A stretch of 64,000 bases of DNA from Carposina sasakii (lineage: Eukaryota > Arthropoda > Insecta > Lepidoptera > Carposinidae), in NCBI GenBank assembly GCA_014607495.2, contig CP053156.1, forward strand, positions 310,001 to 374,000, in the 5' to 3' direction. The notes below the pieces were generated by a model. That model ran no database searches. It was not told where the DNA came from and was given only the letters and a program-made list of their open reading frames with translations. Positions 60,001 to 64,000 of the stretch are shown piece after piece. The first letter of the stretch is position 1; every line of letters begins with the position of its first letter. A program made the position numbers and the translations under genes.

Positions 60001-60162
60001 TGCAGCGTGGGAAGACCACCCGCGAGATGGACGGACGACCTAGCCAATTTAGGTTGCGGGCGTCGGTTGGATGCAGGCGGCTTCCGATCGGTCGGAATGG
60101 AGGTTGTTGGGGGAGGCCTATGTTCAGCAGTGAACTTCCCAGGGCTGAGAATGATGATGATG
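60001..60162 (+). mobile_element. 162-bp RTE 3' end with 11-bp target duplication
   Basis: Strongly 5'-truncated RTE insert: AGACCACCCGCGAGATGGAC, GGATGCAGGCGGCTTCCGAT and GGGGGAGGCCTATGTTCAGC with an (ATG)n tail. AAAATGGCACA lies on both sides (59990-60000 and 60163-60173). Overlapping ORFs on both strands are remnants or shadows. Confidence 0.88.
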
Positions 60163-60905
60163 AAAATGGCACAGACATATTTATACATATATACACGGCA
60201 CACACAAAAATGACGCGTAGAGTAAATACTCGTAAATTTATGAATTCATGAAACTTCTATAGGCTTATATCAGGATAAATATAATATAGAATACTTTTTA
60301 CATAGGTCAGAGATAACGAGCAACTTCACAATAGTGTTACAATATCAGAGGTTGCAATACTTTGTCTTTATCTTAGTTCAGACTAATAAAATAACTTTAA
60401 ACTACTTGCTGCTCTGGTTTCATCAACTTCATTTACTGAACTTGGGATTTATTCCAAAGATGCACATTCTATGTTTTTATGTTCAAGGTGTAGGCGGTTA
60501 AGTCGTCAGTATCAATAGATGCAGAGTTGGCTCAATATCGAGCTGCTTTCATTGTCTGTTGAAGCTTTTTTACTACGATAAATGTTGTGCTATCAAATTA
60601 TACTTTAGAGTGGTTAATGCAGAGTGTAAGTATACTCGTATTATGTGCGACAAGGAAATATGGGAAACGTGTTCCTTTAGAATGCTACGTTACTTGATAA
60701 GCTCGCCTTTGTACAATTTCTGTATAACAATGTTAAGTCGCTAATATTGTCTAATGTTTGTGTGTACAATAAAGAATACAAGAAAGAAACTTATAATTTT
60801 ATATTAGTAAGGAAAAGTACCTAATCTTCAGCTTATCAGGCAGGTCCACATGCTAGCTAGATGAATTAGCAGACCTTTATTTTTATATTTATATTATTGG
60901 CTATC

Positions 60906-61068
60906 TTTTTTGACAGTTCATAGTGACTATCACTCATTGAAACTTAAATGAACTTAATGAACTGGAAGTGACATACTCGTATGCATGTGTTGGAAAATTT
61001 TCTACCAACAAATTTTCACTTCCATTTGTTAAGATTCATTGAGTGATAATCACTATGAACTGTAAAAA
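60906..61068. repeat. Inverted repeat, MITE-like
   Basis: Arms 60906-60970 and 61012-61068 match imperfectly (GACAGTTCATAGTGACTATC against its inverse near 61050). The spacer is about 40 bp. No ORF. Confidence 0.65.
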
Positions 61069-61809
61069 AAGCCGATACGGGGGCTGGTCGTAATGGACAC
61101 AACATTAAAAAAGACAACTTGAGTTTTAATCCCACATCTAAGTTCTCACCTGTCACCTCAATAAAATGTGCATGCAATAACTTTAAGCTCTCCCAACTAA
61201 AGCCAGCTTGTCTACACCTCACTGTATAGCAAAGTTGATAGCACACTGTTTACCCGAGCTGCGACAAGACAAAGGCTCTCGACGATCGCGCAACGTCGCG
61301 TCGCTCACTGCTCGAGTTTGTATTGCGATGGGGCAACTCGGTCTATTCACACGATGTCGACGACTGGATAAACAGCTATCTTCTATTGGTACGGGTTTAT
61401 AACACTAATAATGTTGCTATATCATGATAGTAATGTAGCTTTAGCTATGCTATTGATACGTGCTCTTATTGGTCCACATGTTACATTATTTCACTTTGAT
61501 AGAAATGCAGATATAGGTATGTATCGTTTTCAAAGTCAAAGTATAACTGACAACGAAAACAAAATATGATTTTACTATCCTTTTGTTTTCTGGAGCAAAT
61601 ATTATTTAAAACTAAGCTTGCCGATATACTTACATTTTCCTTCATAATTGCTATTTTTTATACTTAACAATCTCATCTATTCTATCTGTGACGTGAGGTT
61701 AAAGGAAGGCCATGAATTTCGGCGTCTATCGTCAACTCGAAATATCAGGCTCAACCCGTCTGATCGCGGTGTCAGCCAGTCAACTACGGTCCTCATGCAC
61801 GATATTTGA

Positions 61810-61825
61810 TTTGAATGACGTCAGT
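61810..61825. promoter_or_regulatory. CRE-like palindrome
   Basis: TGACGTCA in AATGACGTCAGTTTG within a GC-richer stretch (61680-61870). An isolated site; function is a guess. Confidence 0.2.
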
Positions 61826-62094
61826 TTGTGATCTCGCACTGCTCAGAAATTCCATCTAGTAATGTATTTCGACGTGCAAATTAATCTCGTGTATTTTCTA
61901 GTTATGGATAGCTGACTTAGTAGCCCTTTAGGAAAAACTATTTTTTTTGTTATTATACGCACAATATAAACGATAAGCGATTTAGATTAACATCTGTTCC
62001 TGCTATGCTAAACGTGGATGTAGGATCTCTCTTATGATCCGGCAGTTCTGTTCACCCCATTTTGGGAACACAGCTATGTCTATATCTATACATA

Positions 62095-63090
62095 TAATAT
62101 TTTTTTTTAAACGAAAAACCGACTTCCTCCCAAAACTCGAGCGTACTAAAGTAAAATTTTACTAAAGGGCAAATATATATTGCGTTAAGCCGTGTACGAA
62201 GTTTAGAAGGCATAATATTGTCAGATTTACATTACATATAATCACGCCTTTATCCCTTACGGGGTAGGCAGAGCACTAAGGGCAGATAGAACCACATGGT
62301 GCCACTTCCAAATTTTTAGGGTATAGTTGAGATGTACAAGTTCGGTTAGTAGTGACAGCTGGTCAGCCCATCGCCTACAAAACACCAAGACCCTCTTGTC
62401 CCTCTACTGGCTTGTTTAGTATGCACGGGAAGAGAAGCAGCTGTAGTATTTCACGTTATTTTTTCACTCCCAGAGAAGCATAGAAGATCGAAACTTTACG
62501 TCTGACAATATAAGCAACATATAATTACACTCCTTCTTCCTGCCCTGTTCCCAATCATTTGGGGTCGGTGCAATATGTAGTCTTCTTTCATTCATCCCTA
62601 TTATCCATCATCTCGTTATTTATCATGTCTACCTCTTCCTCTATAACCATCTTACTTCGGACACGGCTTAACGTAACATATAATTTCACGACTTAACACA
62701 ATTATCTTCATCTACATAAGCTTATTGCAGTCCACTACTGAACGTAGACCTCCCCCTGCCATAGGGGGATTTTGTTACTAAAAGGTTCCACTATCTGTTT
62801 TTTGGTGGCTCCATCATCAGACCCTCGTTTCCTTTATATTTTGTGTAGCTAACCAAAATTCTCTATAAAAATCTCAAAACGGACTACTCGTGCCTATTAT
62901 ATTTGAGGATATCCCTAGATTCCTTAAAGATTCCATCATCAGATGTTATATTTTATATGTAGGTGATCAAAACGCTCAGTAAAAGTATAAAAACAGAATA
63001 CATGTGCCTACAATATTTGAGGATTGCCCTCGATTTCTCCAAGATCCCATCATCAGATCCTGATGTGGTGAATATGGGACCAACTTGGAA
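62095..63090 (-). mobile_element. Inverted copy of the composite element
   Basis: From 62095, TTAAACGAAAAACCGACTTC and the following 120 bp are the inverse of 6185-6265. After a SINE-like insert (62230-62485) come the inverses of the LINE tail (62522-62700) and of 5080-5390 (62770-63075). It breaks off at about 63090, where a plus-oriented copy begins. Confidence 0.65.
62230..62485 (+). repeat. SINE-like repeat (CACGCCTTTATCCC family), copy 2
   Basis: Matches 27295-27548 closely (CATATAATCACGCCTTTATC start, GACCCTCTTGTCCCTCTACT). It sits inside the inverted composite element. Confidence 0.7.
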
Positions 63091-63252
63091 GTATAAAGTA
63101 AGATGGTTATAGAGGAAGAGGTAGACATGAGAATAACGAGATGACGGATAATAGGGATGAATGAAAGAAGAGTACCTACATATTGCACCGACCCCAAATG
63201 ACTGGGAACAGGGCAGGAAGAAGAAGTGTAATTATATGTTGCTTAAATAAGA

Positions 63253-63950
63253 GTGTACATGGCTGTTGTGCTGCCAAATCTCTTATATTCCTCCGAGGCG
63301 TGGTGCATGTACCGTCGCCACATACGCACTCTGGATCAATTCCACCTTAAGTGCCTCCGATCCATCATGAGAATTAGATGGTCCGACCGAGTGCGTAATA
63401 CCGAAGTATTGCGAAGAGCCAATGTAAGTGGCATTGAGGCCTACTTAATGCGTCGGCAGCTTCGGTGGTGCGGTCATGTGTCTCGTATGGCGGAGGAGAG
63501 ATTGGCTAAACGCATCTTCTTTTCTGAAAATGAGGAAGGCAAGCGGAAACGCGGCGGGCAACTCCTCAGATACAAAGATGTTCCGAAAAGAGATATGAAG
63601 AGATGCAAGATATATCCATCTAAATGGGAAGTTATGGCAGCACAACGACCAGAGTGGCGCAGGATGGTGATAAAGCAAGTACACGAGTTCGAGGAGCAGC
63701 GTCAAGCTGACCTTGGCGCTAAACGTGATGAACTAAAGACTCGTCCTCCTGCTGCCATTATCTATAATTACAATAATGGCGCACTAACCTGTCCTCTGTG
63801 TGAGCGGGCGTTCAGGGCGAAGATTGGCTATGTAAATGTAAGCCATCTCCGAGCGCATGAACGCCAACTTAGTAATATCTAGGAGTAGAAGTGGTCGCCA
63901 TGACCGAAATCGGTCGGAGGTCATCATTATCATCATCATCATCATATTGT
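63253..63950 (+). pseudogene. LINE reverse transcriptase C-terminus with zinc finger (long copy)
   Basis: 209-codon frame, nearly identical to 5604-5964 and longer. [40 protein letters not shown], then [15 protein letters not shown] and a C-terminal [13 protein letters not shown]...HLRAHE C2H2-like finger, the usual end of this kind of LINE ORF2. Stop at 63880. The 3' UTR ends GAAATCGGTCGGAGG and (ATC)n at 63948. It lacks the polymerase core and cannot act alone. Confidence 0.8.
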
Positions 63951-64000
63951 CAGACGTAAAGTTTCGAAGCCTAGTCCTTTTTCTCTTTTGTCATGTGGCC

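Noticed and set aside
1..64000. CRISPR array, prokaryotic operon or phage content
   Set aside because: Tandem repeats present are minisatellites within transposons; genes have introns and there are no ribosome-binding sites or spaced repeats.

Overview
The window reads as a piece of a lepidopteran (moth or butterfly) nuclear genome. It is AT-rich, coding exons are interrupted by short GT-AG introns, and most recognisable sequence is transposon-derived. The repeats seen are a BEL/Pao LTR element, a DIRS-type element, RTE-, jockey/CR1- and R1-like LINE fragments, tRNA-headed SINEs, the dispersed AACCGACTT...AAGTCGGTT repeat, and Helitron-like and hAT-like non-autonomous elements. There are no bacterial features, no CRISPR array and no rRNA. 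The species cannot be determined by reading.

The main host gene is a complete odorant receptor (7tm_6 family) on the minus strand at 12642-15420. Its eight exons join in phase across seven GT-AG introns into a 420-residue reading frame with no internal stop, and a polyadenylation signal lies about 40 nt after the stop. The only other host signal is a GC-rich island at about 50.2-50.5 kb followed by two good splice donors. It looks like a promoter with a non-coding first exon of a plus-strand gene whose remaining exons I cannot find.

Region by region: 0-2 kb has no recognised gene. 2.1-7.9 kb is a defective DIRS element. It has terminal inverted repeats, a gag with its own intron that carries a minisatellite, a pol that has lost the core of the reverse transcriptase and part of RNase H, a nested 1.3-kb insertion, and a tyrosine recombinase broken near its 3' end. 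8.7-11.2 kb holds a TIR element, a 267-bp MITE with a 7-bp target duplication, and a SINE head. 12.6-15.4 kb is the receptor gene. 15.6-39.5 kb is repeat-rich: LINE remnants at 19.6-20.8, 24.9-25.7, 27.6-28.8, 32.3 and 37.4-38.7 kb, a fold-back element with 199-bp arms at 25.7-26.4 kb, an hAT-like element at 29.7-30.5 kb and a GC-rich MITE at 31.8-32.1 kb. 39585-45906 is a BEL/Pao element on the minus strand with identical 345-bp LTRs and a 5-bp target duplication, yet with about eight single-base frame breaks. 45.9-62 kb is mostly unassigned AT-rich sequence with a double-palindrome MITE at 49.5 kb and the GC island at 50.2 kb. 62.1-64 kb is an inverted composite of the element nested in the DIRS copy, with a longer LINE fragment.

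The receptor gene would work at the dendrite membrane of olfactory neurons with the co-receptor Orco. Everything else of known function is selfish DNA. The layers of insertion, with target duplications still legible, give a relative history: the RTE fragment at 25 kb was itself hit by a second retroposon, and the DIRS copy was hit by the composite element. BEL/Pao is the youngest insertion by LTR identity.
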